Shown one piece after another: positions 29,802 to 38,394 of a DNA stretch of 64,000 bases. The notes below the pieces were generated by a model that made no database searches, was not told where the DNA came from, and saw only the letters and a list, made by a program, of their open reading frames with translations. The translations under genes and the position numbers were made by a program. The stretch's first letter is position 1, and each line of letters begins with the position of its first letter. Source of the DNA: Opitutia bacterium (GTDB lineage: Bacteria > Verrucomicrobiota > Verrucomicrobiia > Opitutales > UBA953); assembly GCA_003569165.1 (NCBI GenBank), contig BGOI01000001.1:208501-272500 (forward strand), written 5' to 3'.

Positions 29802-31151
29802 ATGCCCGCCGTCGAACGCCCTCTCATCTACGCCAACCTCCGCAAGCCGGGGTACACGGTCGACATCGACTGCTACCTGCGCAACGGCGGTTACGAAGCC
29901 CTCAAGAAAGCCGTCGCCCTCAAGCCCGAGGAAGTCTGCAAGGAAGTCGAAGTCTCCGGCCTGCGCGGCCGCGGCGGCGCCGGCTTCCCGACCGGTATGA
30001 AGTGGAAGTTCCTCGACCGTAAGTCGGGTAAGCCCATCTACCTCGTCGTCAACGCCGACGAGTCTGAACCCGGCACCTACAAGGACCGCCAGATCATCTA
30101 CCAGGACCCGCACCAGATGCTGGAAGGTATCGCGATCACCGCGTGGGCCATCCAAGCCAAGCAGGCCTTCATCTACATCCGCGGCGAGTTCATCCATGGC
30201 GCCAAGATCCTCGAGCGCGCCATCGCCGAAGCGAAGGCCAAGGGCTTCCTCGGTCAGAACATCCTCGGCTCGGGCTACTCCTGCGAAGTCGTCATCCACC
30301 GTGGCGGCGGCTGCTACGTCTGCGGCGAAGAGACCGGCCTGATCGAATCCCTCGAAGGCAAGCGTGGCTACCCGCGTATCAAGCCCCCGTATTTCCCCGC
30401 AGTCCTCGGACTCTACAACTGCCCGACCATCGTCAACAACGCGGAGACGATGGCGCAGGTGAAGCACGTGATTGCCTTTGGCGGCGCGGAGTTCGCCAAG
30501 ATTGGCATCCCCGGCGACAGCGGTACGCATATCTGGTGCGTCAGCGGCTTGGTGAAGCGCCCCGGCCTCTACGAGATTGAAGCCGGCAAGGCCACTTTCG
30601 GTGAACTGCTCCACGACCTCTGCGGCGGTCCGCTCGACGGGCGCAAGATTAAGGCGATCATCCCCGGCGGCTCCTCCACCAAGATCCTCAAGATCGGCGA
30701 ACGCTTCAAGGGCAAGCTCGCCAACGGCACCGAGTTCGACTGGGCGGTGGAAGACATCCCCCTCGACTCTAACAGCATCGCCGCTTGCGGCACGGGCCTC
30801 GGCACCGGCGGCACCATCGTCATCGACGACTCCGTCGAGATGATCCAGGCGCTCTCCAACCTCAACGCCTTCTACGCCCACGAGACCTGCGGCCAGTGCA
30901 CGCCCTGCCGCGAAGGATCCCTCTGGCTCTCCCGCGTCACGAAGCGCATCACGACCGGCGGCGGCCTCGAGACCGACGTCCCGTTGCTGCTCGACATCGC
31001 GAACCAGGTGGCCGGCCGCACGATCTGCGCCCACGGCGAAGCCGTCGCGTGGCCCGTGCAGTCCGCCGTCCCGAAGTTCAAGGACGAGTACCTCGAGTCC
31101 ATCCGCAAGCGCCAGAAGGGCGAAGCGGTACCCACGCTGAAGCTGATCTGA
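29802..31151 (+). CDS. nuoF: NADH-quinone oxidoreductase subunit F
   Basis: GLRGRGGAGFPTGMKW; NADESEPGTYKDR; ESCGQCTPCREG-type motif (HETCGQCTPCREGS). Confidence 0.97.
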   Translation: MPAVERPLIYANLRKPGYTVDIDCYLRNGGYEALKKAVALKPEEVCKEVEVSGLRGRGGAGFPTGMKWKFLDRKSGKPIYLVVNADESEPGTYKDRQIIYQDPHQMLEGIAITAWAIQAKQAFIYIRGEFIHGAKILERAIAEAKAKGFLGQNILGSGYSCEVVIHRGGGCYVCGEETGLIESLEGKRGYPRIKPPYFPAVLGLYNCPTIVNNAETMAQVKHVIAFGGAEFAKIGIPGDSGTHIWCVSGLVKRPGLYEIEAGKATFGELLHDLCGGPLDGRKIKAIIPGGSSTKILKIGERFKGKLANGTEFDWAVEDIPLDSNSIAACGTGLGTGGTIVIDDSVEMIQALSNLNAFYAHETCGQCTPCREGSLWLSRVTKRITTGGGLETDVPLLLDIANQVAGRTICAHGEAVAWPVQSAVPKFKDEYLESIRKRQKGEAVPTLKLI

Positions 31152-31161
31152 TTAGGCTAAG

Positions 31162-31231
31162 GTAGGGATGCGATGACATCGCATCCGCTGAATCGATAGG
31201 GCGAACGGAGGCGATGTCATCGCCTCCCTAC
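31162..31231. repeat. GTAGGG...CCCTAC doublet (E2)
   Basis: GTAGGGATGCGATGACATCGCATCC ... GGCGATGTCATCGCCTCCCTAC. Confidence 0.7.
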
Positions 31232-31283
31232 CCTAGGCATCTCGACTCTTTACAACCACATCCCTGTTTCCTAACAAATAGCC

Positions 31284-31598
31284 ATGGAATTCAAAAACGT
31301 CACCGCCATCGCCAAAGCCAACATCTACTTCGATGGCAAGGTCGTCTCCCACTCGATCCTCACCGCCGATGGTGCCAAGAAGACCGTCGGGCTGATCTAC
31401 GCCGGCACCTACCACTTCGGTACCGACAAGGCCGAGATTATGGAAATCACCGATGGCTCGTGCGTCGTGGTCCAGGACGGTTCCAAGGAAGAGAAGACCT
31501 ACGGCGCGGGCACCCACTTCACCGTGGCCCCGAAGTCCGGCTTCACGATCACCGTGAGCTCGGGCATCTGCCAGTATATCTGCAGCTTCATCGGGTAA
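31284..31598 (+). CDS. ppnP: Pyrimidine/purine nucleoside phosphorylase (DUF1255/YaiE family)
   Basis: ANIYFDGKVVSHSI...KKTVGLIYAGTYHFGTDKAEIMEITDG..; 104 aa. Confidence 0.9.
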   Translation: MEFKNVTAIAKANIYFDGKVVSHSILTADGAKKTVGLIYAGTYHFGTDKAEIMEITDGSCVVVQDGSKEEKTYGAGTHFTVAPKSGFTITVSSGICQYICSFIG

Positions 31599-31651
31599 TC
31601 TGACCCGTCGGAGCGGCCGGGGCTTGCCAACGGGCAAGCCTCCCCGAACCT

Positions 31652-32869
31652 GTGGGCATGTCCGAGCCGACCAGCATGCTGCCCAACATCCCCGCGCCCA
31701 TCGCGCGCGAGAAGCCATGGGTGCAGCTCAAGACGTTCACCTCCAAGCCCGCGATCTTCCGTTCGATGGTCGGCGAGGTGTCGCCCGACGCCCGCCAGGG
31801 CGACGTGGTGGCCGCCTACGATAAGCAGGGTTCCTTCATCGGCTACGGCTTCTGGAACGCCGGCGCCCCCATCGCCCTCCGCATCCTCAAGGCCACCCCG
31901 GGCAAGCCCGATGACGTGTGGTTCGAACAGGCCATCCGCCGTGCCGCCGCCCTCCGCAAGGATGTCCTTAAGCTCGACGAAAACACCGACGCTTACCGTG
32001 TGGTCAATGCCGACGCCGACTTCCTCTCCGGCCTGATCGTCGACCGCCTCGGCGATGTGCTCTCCATCGAGGTCTCCTCCTATGCGGTCATGCGCCGCCT
32101 CCCCCGCTGGATCCCCATCCTGCACGACGCCGTGGGCACCAAGCGCGAGATCGTCCAGGTCGACCCGCATGTCGCCCGCATCGAAGGCATCATGCCGACC
32201 GATGTCCCGAAGTCGTCCGTGCGCTTCGTGAAGATCAAGGAGTTCGGCATGATTCAGGAGGTCGACTTCGCCGAAGGCCACAAGACCGGCTTCTTCTGCG
32301 ACCAGCGCGATAATCGACGTCGCTTCGGCGCCCTCGCCAAGGGCCTCAAGGTCCTCGATCTCTGCTGCTACTCCGGCGGTTTCTCCATCGCGGCCAAGCT
32401 CGCCGGCGCCACCGAAGTCACCGGCGTCGACCTGGATGAAAAAGTCATCGAGATGGCCAAGCGGAACATGAACCTGAACAACGTCCGCATCGACTTCGTG
32501 CATGCGGACGCCTTCACATGGATCCGCCAGATGCAGAAGAACGGCAAGACCTGGGACCTTGTCCTCTGCGACCCGCCCAAGTTCGTCGACAGCCGCGACG
32601 AGGAATTCGAAGCCGAAGGCCTTAAGAAGTATAACGACCTCAACGTCCTCGCCATGCAGCTCGTCGCCCCCGGCGGCCTCTTCGTGACCTGTTCGTGCTC
32701 CGGCCTGGTGTCCCCTGAGGCCTTCGAGGACCTCGTCAGCAAGGCCGCGCACCGCTACCAGAAGCGCCTCCAGATCTTCGATCGCACCGGCCCCGGCGGC
32801 GATCACCCCAACGCCTCCAACCACCCCGAGGGACGGTACCTCAAGGTGCTTTGGAGTAGGATTGCGTGA
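31652..32869 (+). CDS. RlmI-like class I SAM-dependent rRNA methyltransferase
   Basis: LDLCCYSGGFSIAAKLAGATEVTGVDLDEKVIEMAKRN; LCDPPKF; N-terminal PUA-like domain. Confidence 0.88.
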   Translation: MGMSEPTSMLPNIPAPIAREKPWVQLKTFTSKPAIFRSMVGEVSPDARQGDVVAAYDKQGSFIGYGFWNAGAPIALRILKATPGKPDDVWFEQAIRRAAALRKDVLKLDENTDAYRVVNADADFLSGLIVDRLGDVLSIEVSSYAVMRRLPRWIPILHDAVGTKREIVQVDPHVARIEGIMPTDVPKSSVRFVKIKEFGMIQEVDFAEGHKTGFFCDQRDNRRRFGALAKGLKVLDLCCYSGGFSIAAKLAGATEVTGVDLDEKVIEMAKRNMNLNNVRIDFVHADAFTWIRQMQKNGKTWDLVLCDPPKFVDSRDEEFEAEGLKKYNDLNVLAMQLVAPGGLFVTCSCSGLVSPEAFEDLVSKAAHRYQKRLQIFDRTGPGGDHPNASNHPEGRYLKVLWSRIA

Positions 32870-32870
32870 G

Positions 32871-33247
32871 GTAGGGATGCGATGACATCGCATCCGCCTG
32901 TCTCTTGGTAGGGACAGCACCACGTGCTGTCCTATCTGCATCACGTTCGCCGCAGGGCGAACGCAGGTAGGGGCACGATTCATCGTGCCCTCTTCCATCG
33001 GAGGGCGCGGCGTAGCCACGCCCCTACCCTCGGCCGCCCTGCGGCGGCCAGGCAGGGATGCGATGACATCGCATCCGCTCCTATGTCGTGACGCGGTCCC
33101 GACCCTACTCAAAGCAACACACCCGCATCCTATCCGGTTTCCGGTCTCCCTTTGGGATTCGCCACTCCCCCGTGCCCCCTTGTCACCATGCCCACGTGCC
33201 CCCTCGCGGCTCCGCCGCGCTAGGCAGGGTCGGGACCGCGTCACGAC
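32871..33247. repeat. Dense array of GTAGGG-type hairpins with at least five different stems
   Basis: Hairpins at 32871-32895, 32908-32932, 32967-32990, 33003-33027(-), 33052-33076, 33085-33108(-), 33222-33247. Confidence 0.7.
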
Positions 33248-33292
33248 CTAGCGGCAACTTGGGGAGCGGCGCGCTCGGAGAGCAAACCCCGC

Positions 33293-34048
33293 CTATAGGT
33301 GCCACTCGGGCGGAGGTCCAAATTCACCCGATGAATCTGTCAATCGCGGCGGAAACTGAGCTTTCTCCAGCTGGGCCCAGGTGACGCCGCCCCGGTAATA
33401 CGAAGCCACCTCCTTGAGCGCGATGCTTCCCCTGCATCGACGCCGACTAGGACCCGACAAACGCTGCGGGTTAATCACACCCACTGGCTTGCCGATATTC
33501 CGGGTCACCATGCGAATGGGCGTAACCAGATCTGAATCACCAGAGATAACCAAGGCCACGTCGAATGATTCGCCAAAAGCATCATAAAGCAGATGTGAGG
33601 CTAGGTTAACATCTGAGCCCTTCTCCTCTGCCCTCACAATTTCAACCATGTCCGGCGGCGGATTCGCGGACTTGGCCCAAGTCTTCCTCACGCGGAAGTG
33701 ACCTTCGATGATTTGGGCCACAGATATGGTCATCAAAGCCCTCCAGTAATTGGCCTGACGCTTAGCCTTCCCGTCTAAGTCTTTAGCTTCAGCAATCTTT
33801 GCGGTAAAATACTTGCAGCCGACGATCTCGAAAGCCGGGAACAACTGACTAGATAAAGCGACAGGGTTCAGCCATCGCAACGGCGTCGCCTTCAACGCTC
33901 CGTAGTATAAATTAAAACCATCCACATAAACGATAGCCTTACGCCGTCTGTGATTAAAACAAAAGGGGGCGGCACCTTCCGGAGCCGCCCCACGACCAGC
34001 CGAGTAATCGGCATGGAGGGATGTGAAGATAGGTTCGGGCATGAGCAT
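33293..34048 (-). CDS. NYN-domain (PIN-like nuclease) protein
   Basis: KAIVYVDGFNLYYGAL ... GSDVNLASHLLYDAFGESFDVALVISGDSDLVTPIRMV ... GVINPQ. Confidence 0.85.
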   Translation of the reverse strand: MLMPEPIFTSLHADYSAGRGAAPEGAAPFCFNHRRRKAIVYVDGFNLYYGALKATPLRWLNPVALSSQLFPAFEIVGCKYFTAKIAEAKDLDGKAKRQANYWRALMTISVAQIIEGHFRVRKTWAKSANPPPDMVEIVRAEEKGSDVNLASHLLYDAFGESFDVALVISGDSDLVTPIRMVTRNIGKPVGVINPQRLSGPSRRRCRGSIALKEVASYYRGGVTWAQLEKAQFPPRLTDSSGEFGPPPEWHL

Positions 34049-34198
34049 TACAGTTTCAAGATTTTTGTGACGCTTGAGCCAGCCAATGGAAACAAGACAC
34101 CCGTGGGTAGTTTATCCTGACAAGATGTGCCTAGGTTATATCGCGTCTTCCCCTGCTTCGTCGTAACGCAGAGCTATACATTCAAGGCCCCAAATGAA

Positions 34199-34222
34199 AA
34201 CGGAGCGCTTTCGCGCTCCGTT
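34199..34222 (-). terminator. Terminator-like hairpin, orphan
   Basis: AACGGAGCGC-TTTC-GCGCTCCGTT; T-tract on minus strand; no obvious gene ends here. Confidence 0.45.
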
Positions 34223-34336
34223 GGGAGATATCTCGGCCGAGCGAGTCGGCCTACACACCTGAAGGAGATGAAATTAACCGCGTGCCGTGATGCAAACTGA
34301 AAAACACCCCAGTACGCAGCCCCAAGCTGTATCCAG

Positions 34337-34451
34337 GTAGGGGCGCGACTGCGTCGCGTCCGTTCGCAGAGAAACGTGCCCTGAGCCGGGCGGAGACAGC
34401 CTGATTCCCACGATCTGTCCGCCCACGGACGCCACGCAGTGGCGCCCCTAC
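34337..34451. repeat. GTAGGG...CCCTAC doublet (E4), 115 bp
   Basis: GTAGGGGCGCGACTGCGTCGCGTCC ... ACGCCACGCAGTGGCGCCCCTAC. Confidence 0.7.
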
Positions 34452-34551
34452 CCGTGACAGGTGTCTGCGGTTAGCGGTTGGGCGCGGCAGAGAGACAGCG
34501 GATGCGATGTCATCGCATCCCAACCCGATACAGAGTTCTAGGTAGGGCGGG

Positions 34552-34598
34552 TTCTCCGAACCCGCCGCCGAACGGACGGCTCGGAGAGCCGTCCCTAC
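34552..34598. repeat. GTAGGG...CCCTAC short doublet (E5), 47 bp
   Basis: GTAGGGCGGGTTC-TCC-GAACCCGCC then GGACGGCTC-GGA-GAGCCGTCCCTAC. Confidence 0.7.
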
Positions 34599-34742
34599 CT
34601 AAAAGGTATCCCTCCGGTACTCTGGTCCTCTGGCCCTCGGGTCCTCGGGTGCCACCCCTACCCCTAATAGGAGCCCCTTTTCCCGCCTTTCCCCTTGCGG
34701 CAGGAGGGGGGTCACCTAACTTGCGGTCATCTTTCCAGACCC

Positions 34743-36401
34743 ATGGTCACGGACAACAAACCTTCTTTGGTCACCATCAACGTCGATGGCGTCGAACATC
34801 AAGTCCCGGCCGGGGCCAACCTGGTCGATGCCTTGGGCAAAATCGGGAAGGAAGTCCCCCACTATTGCTACCACCCGAAGCTCCCGGTCGCCGGCAATTG
34901 CCGCATGTGCTTGGTCGAGCTCGGCTCGCCGATGCGCGACCGCGCGACCAACGAGCTGGTGATGGAAAACGGCCTGCCGAAGATCGGTTGGCAGCCTAAG
35001 CCGGCCATCGCCTGCGCCACCAACGTCTCTGCCGGCCTGCACGTCCGTCTCGAATCGCCCGGCGTCAAGGCCTGCCGCGAAGGCGTGACGGAGATGCTCC
35101 TCCTCAACCACCCGCTCGACTGCCCGATCTGCGACCAGGCCGGCGAGTGCAAGCTCCAGGAGTTCTCCGCCGAATACGGCCGCGGCTATTCGCGCTACGT
35201 CGACGAGAAGAACGCCAAGCCGAAGAAGACCCGCCTCGGGCCGCGCGTCACGCTCGATGACGAACGCTGCATCCTCTGTTCGCGCTGCGTGCGCTTCTCC
35301 AGCGAGATCGCCAAGGACCCCGTCCTGGGCTTCGTCAACCGTGGTTCCTACAACACGCTGACCTGCTTCCCGGGCCGCGAACTGGACAACAACTACTCGC
35401 TCAACACGGTCGACATCTGCCCCGTCGGCGCGCTCACGAGCACGGACTTCCGCTTCAAGATGCGCGTCTGGTTCCTGAAGCAGACCCCGAGCATCGACAC
35501 GGAATCCTCCGCCGGCGCGAACACGACCGTCTGGTCCCGCGAAGGCAAGATCTACCGCATCACGCCGCGCCAGAACGACGCCGTGAACGACACGTGGATG
35601 GCCGACTCCGGCCGCGAACTCTTCAAGTCCGTTGACGCCCCGAACCGCGTGACGCATGCCACGGTGAAGAACGAGAAGGCGACGCTCGAAGCCGCCCTCG
35701 CCGCCGCCGACGTGGCCCTCTCCGCCGGCGCGCTCGCGATCGTCGGCTCGTCGCACATGTCCGTCGAAGAGCAGCGCCTGCTCGCGCGTCTGGCCAAGTC
35801 CAAGAACGCCTCCGTCTACATCCCGGCCCACGTGGGCAAGGGCGACGGCCTCCTGGTCTCCGAAGACCGCACCCCGAATTTCCGCGGCGCTCTCGTCACG
35901 GGTCTCACCGACCGCGCGCCCGTCGCCGACCTGAAGGCCCTCGCGGCCGACATCGACGCTGGCAAAGTGAAGTCCGTCCTCATCGTGCGCGAAGACGCCG
36001 CGATGCTCGGCCTGCCCGCCTCGACGCTCGCCAAGGTCCGCAGCGTCGTCCTCGCCACGCATCACAACGTCACTACCGCGGCCGCCGAAGTCGTGCTGCC
36101 CGCGCTGACGGTCTTCGAGCGTAGCGGCTCGTTCATCAACTGCCAGTTCCGCCTGCAGTCCTTCGCTCAGGCCGTCCCCGGCCCGACTGGCGTGCTGCCG
36201 GACGCGCTCGTACTCGCCCGCCTCGCCGGTGCCGACGCCGCCGCGGTCTGGTCCGAACTCTCCGCGAACATCCCGATGCTCGCCGGCCTCGACGGCCGCC
36301 TGCTCCCCGCTGAGGGCGTGCAGCTCGACGGGGCCGCGTTCGCTGCCCATAAATTCCCTGAAGGCAAGCTGCTGAAGTTCGCCCCGGTCGCCACCGCCTA
36401 A
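34743..36401 (+). CDS. nuoG: NADH-quinone oxidoreductase subunit G
   Basis: N-terminal [2Fe-2S] CRMCLVEL; CPICDQAGECKLQE; CILCSRCVRF; VDICPVGALTSTDFRF. Confidence 0.93.
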   Translation: MVTDNKPSLVTINVDGVEHQVPAGANLVDALGKIGKEVPHYCYHPKLPVAGNCRMCLVELGSPMRDRATNELVMENGLPKIGWQPKPAIACATNVSAGLHVRLESPGVKACREGVTEMLLLNHPLDCPICDQAGECKLQEFSAEYGRGYSRYVDEKNAKPKKTRLGPRVTLDDERCILCSRCVRFSSEIAKDPVLGFVNRGSYNTLTCFPGRELDNNYSLNTVDICPVGALTSTDFRFKMRVWFLKQTPSIDTESSAGANTTVWSREGKIYRITPRQNDAVNDTWMADSGRELFKSVDAPNRVTHATVKNEKATLEAALAAADVALSAGALAIVGSSHMSVEEQRLLARLAKSKNASVYIPAHVGKGDGLLVSEDRTPNFRGALVTGLTDRAPVADLKALAADIDAGKVKSVLIVREDAAMLGLPASTLAKVRSVVLATHHNVTTAAAEVVLPALTVFERSGSFINCQFRLQSFAQAVPGPTGVLPDALVLARLAGADAAAVWSELSANIPMLAGLDGRLLPAEGVQLDGAAFAAHKFPEGKLLKFAPVATA

Positions 36402-36414
36402 GCCGACGCCGACC

Positions 36415-37524
36415 ATGGAAAAACTCCTTCACGATCTCGTCCTCTCGCCGGAATGGTATTTCACCGCGGCCCGCGGCCTGACGCTGATCCTGATCGTGAT
36501 GACATTGGCCGGTTACAGCGTGCTGCTCGAGCGCAAGGCTTCCGCTTGGATCCAAGGCCGCATCGGCCCGAACCGCACCATGCACCCGCTCATCGGCTGG
36601 ATCCCGTTCGTCGGGACCTTCCTGGCGAAGGGCGGTTTCATCCAGCCCGCCGCCGACGGCGGTAAGTTCCTCTTCAAGGAAGACGCTCTCCCGGGCCACG
36701 TGCGCAAGTTCTACTACGTCCTCGCGCCGATCATCGCCCTCGCGCCCGCGCTCGCAGTTCTCGTAATGCTGCCGTTCGGTGAGTTCCTCTACGAAGGTAA
36801 GCGCTACGCCATCTCGCTCACGCAGGGCGCCGACGTTGGCGTGCTGTTCATGTTCGCGGTCAGCTCCCTCGGTGTTTACGGCATCGCCCTCGCCGGCTGG
36901 TCCGCCAACTCGAAGTTCCCTTTCCTCGGCGCGGTCCGCGGCGCCGCCCAGCTGATCTCGTACGAACTCGCGATGGGCCTCTCGGTGCTCACCGTCTTCC
37001 TCGCGACCTCCGCCCCGGGCCAGGACCACGGCCTCAGCCTCGTCGCGATGGTCAACGCCCAGAGCGGCGCTTGGAACATCCTCACCCAACCCATCGCCGC
37101 GCTGGTCTTCCTGATCTGCGTGTTCGCCGAGACGAACCGCCATCCGTTCGACATGCCAGAATCCGAGACCGACCTCGTCGGCGGCTTCCACACCGAATAC
37201 GGCGCCTTCAAGTTCGGCATCTTCTTCGTGGCCGAGTACAGCCACATGATCATCGGCTCGACGTTGTTCATCCTGATGTTCCTCGGCGGCTGGCACGTGC
37301 TGCCGTGGATGCCGACGGTCGGTGAAGGCTGGGTCGGCTCGCTCATCGGCGTCGCCACGTTCTTCCTCAAGCTCTGCTTCTTCCTGTTCTTCTTCGTCTG
37401 GGTGCGCTGGACCCTTCCGCGCTTCCGGTATGACCAGGTGATGCGTATCGGCTGGCGCGTGCTCCTGCCCATCGCTGTCCTCAACCTTCTCGCGTACTTC
37501 GCATGGTACGCCCTCCGCGGATAA
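36415..37524 (+). CDS. nuoH: NADH-quinone oxidoreductase subunit H
   Basis: ERKASAWIQGRIGPNR; ETNRHPFDMPESETDLVGGFHTEY; multiple TM segments. Confidence 0.96.
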   Translation: MEKLLHDLVLSPEWYFTAARGLTLILIVMTLAGYSVLLERKASAWIQGRIGPNRTMHPLIGWIPFVGTFLAKGGFIQPAADGGKFLFKEDALPGHVRKFYYVLAPIIALAPALAVLVMLPFGEFLYEGKRYAISLTQGADVGVLFMFAVSSLGVYGIALAGWSANSKFPFLGAVRGAAQLISYELAMGLSVLTVFLATSAPGQDHGLSLVAMVNAQSGAWNILTQPIAALVFLICVFAETNRHPFDMPESETDLVGGFHTEYGAFKFGIFFVAEYSHMIIGSTLFILMFLGGWHVLPWMPTVGEGWVGSLIGVATFFLKLCFFLFFFVWVRWTLPRFRYDQVMRIGWRVLLPIAVLNLLAYFAWYALRG

Positions 37525-37532
37525 CCCACACC

Positions 37533-38078
<546 letters not shown>

Positions 38079-38099
38079 GCGGAGGTTCAAGTGATCAAG

Positions 38100-38350
38100 G
38101 TAGGGACAGCACCACGTGCTGTCCTTTTTTGTGGAAACCATTCTCGGGTGGCGGGTGGCAGCCCCGGGTGGCAGGTGGCGGGACGGGGATAGGTAGGGGC
38201 GCGACTGCGTCGCGTCCGTGGGCGAACGGAGGTCCGAATGGTCGGCGACCTGGCCCGACTCGACGCACGTGCCTCTGCGAACGGACGCCACGCAGTGGCG
38301 CCCCTACCCACTACAGATACAACGAGGGCAGCACGCGGTGCTGCCCCTAC
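38100..38350. repeat. ~250-bp composite intergenic element, copy 1
   Basis: Outer inverted ACAGCAC hairpins (38100-38124, 38326-38350), a GGGTGGCGGGTGGCAGCCCCGGGTGGCAGGTGGCGGGA module and an internal 115-bp doublet (38193-38307). Confidence 0.7.
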
Positions 38351-38394
38351 CAACATTACCTATCCCTGCCCCTACCCCAATCCCTCCGCGGCGA

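Noticed and set aside
31499-33244. 581-aa minus-strand ORF
   Set aside because: Antisense to the RlmI-like methyltransferase and extends through repeats; no domain recognised.
32871-33247. CRISPR-like array
   Set aside because: Repeats are palindromic, of several unrelated sequences and irregularly spaced, with no cas genes; fits REP-like elements better.
34251-34523. 90-aa minus-strand ORF
   Set aside because: Covers only GTAG-type repeats and flanking intergenic DNA; no coding signature.
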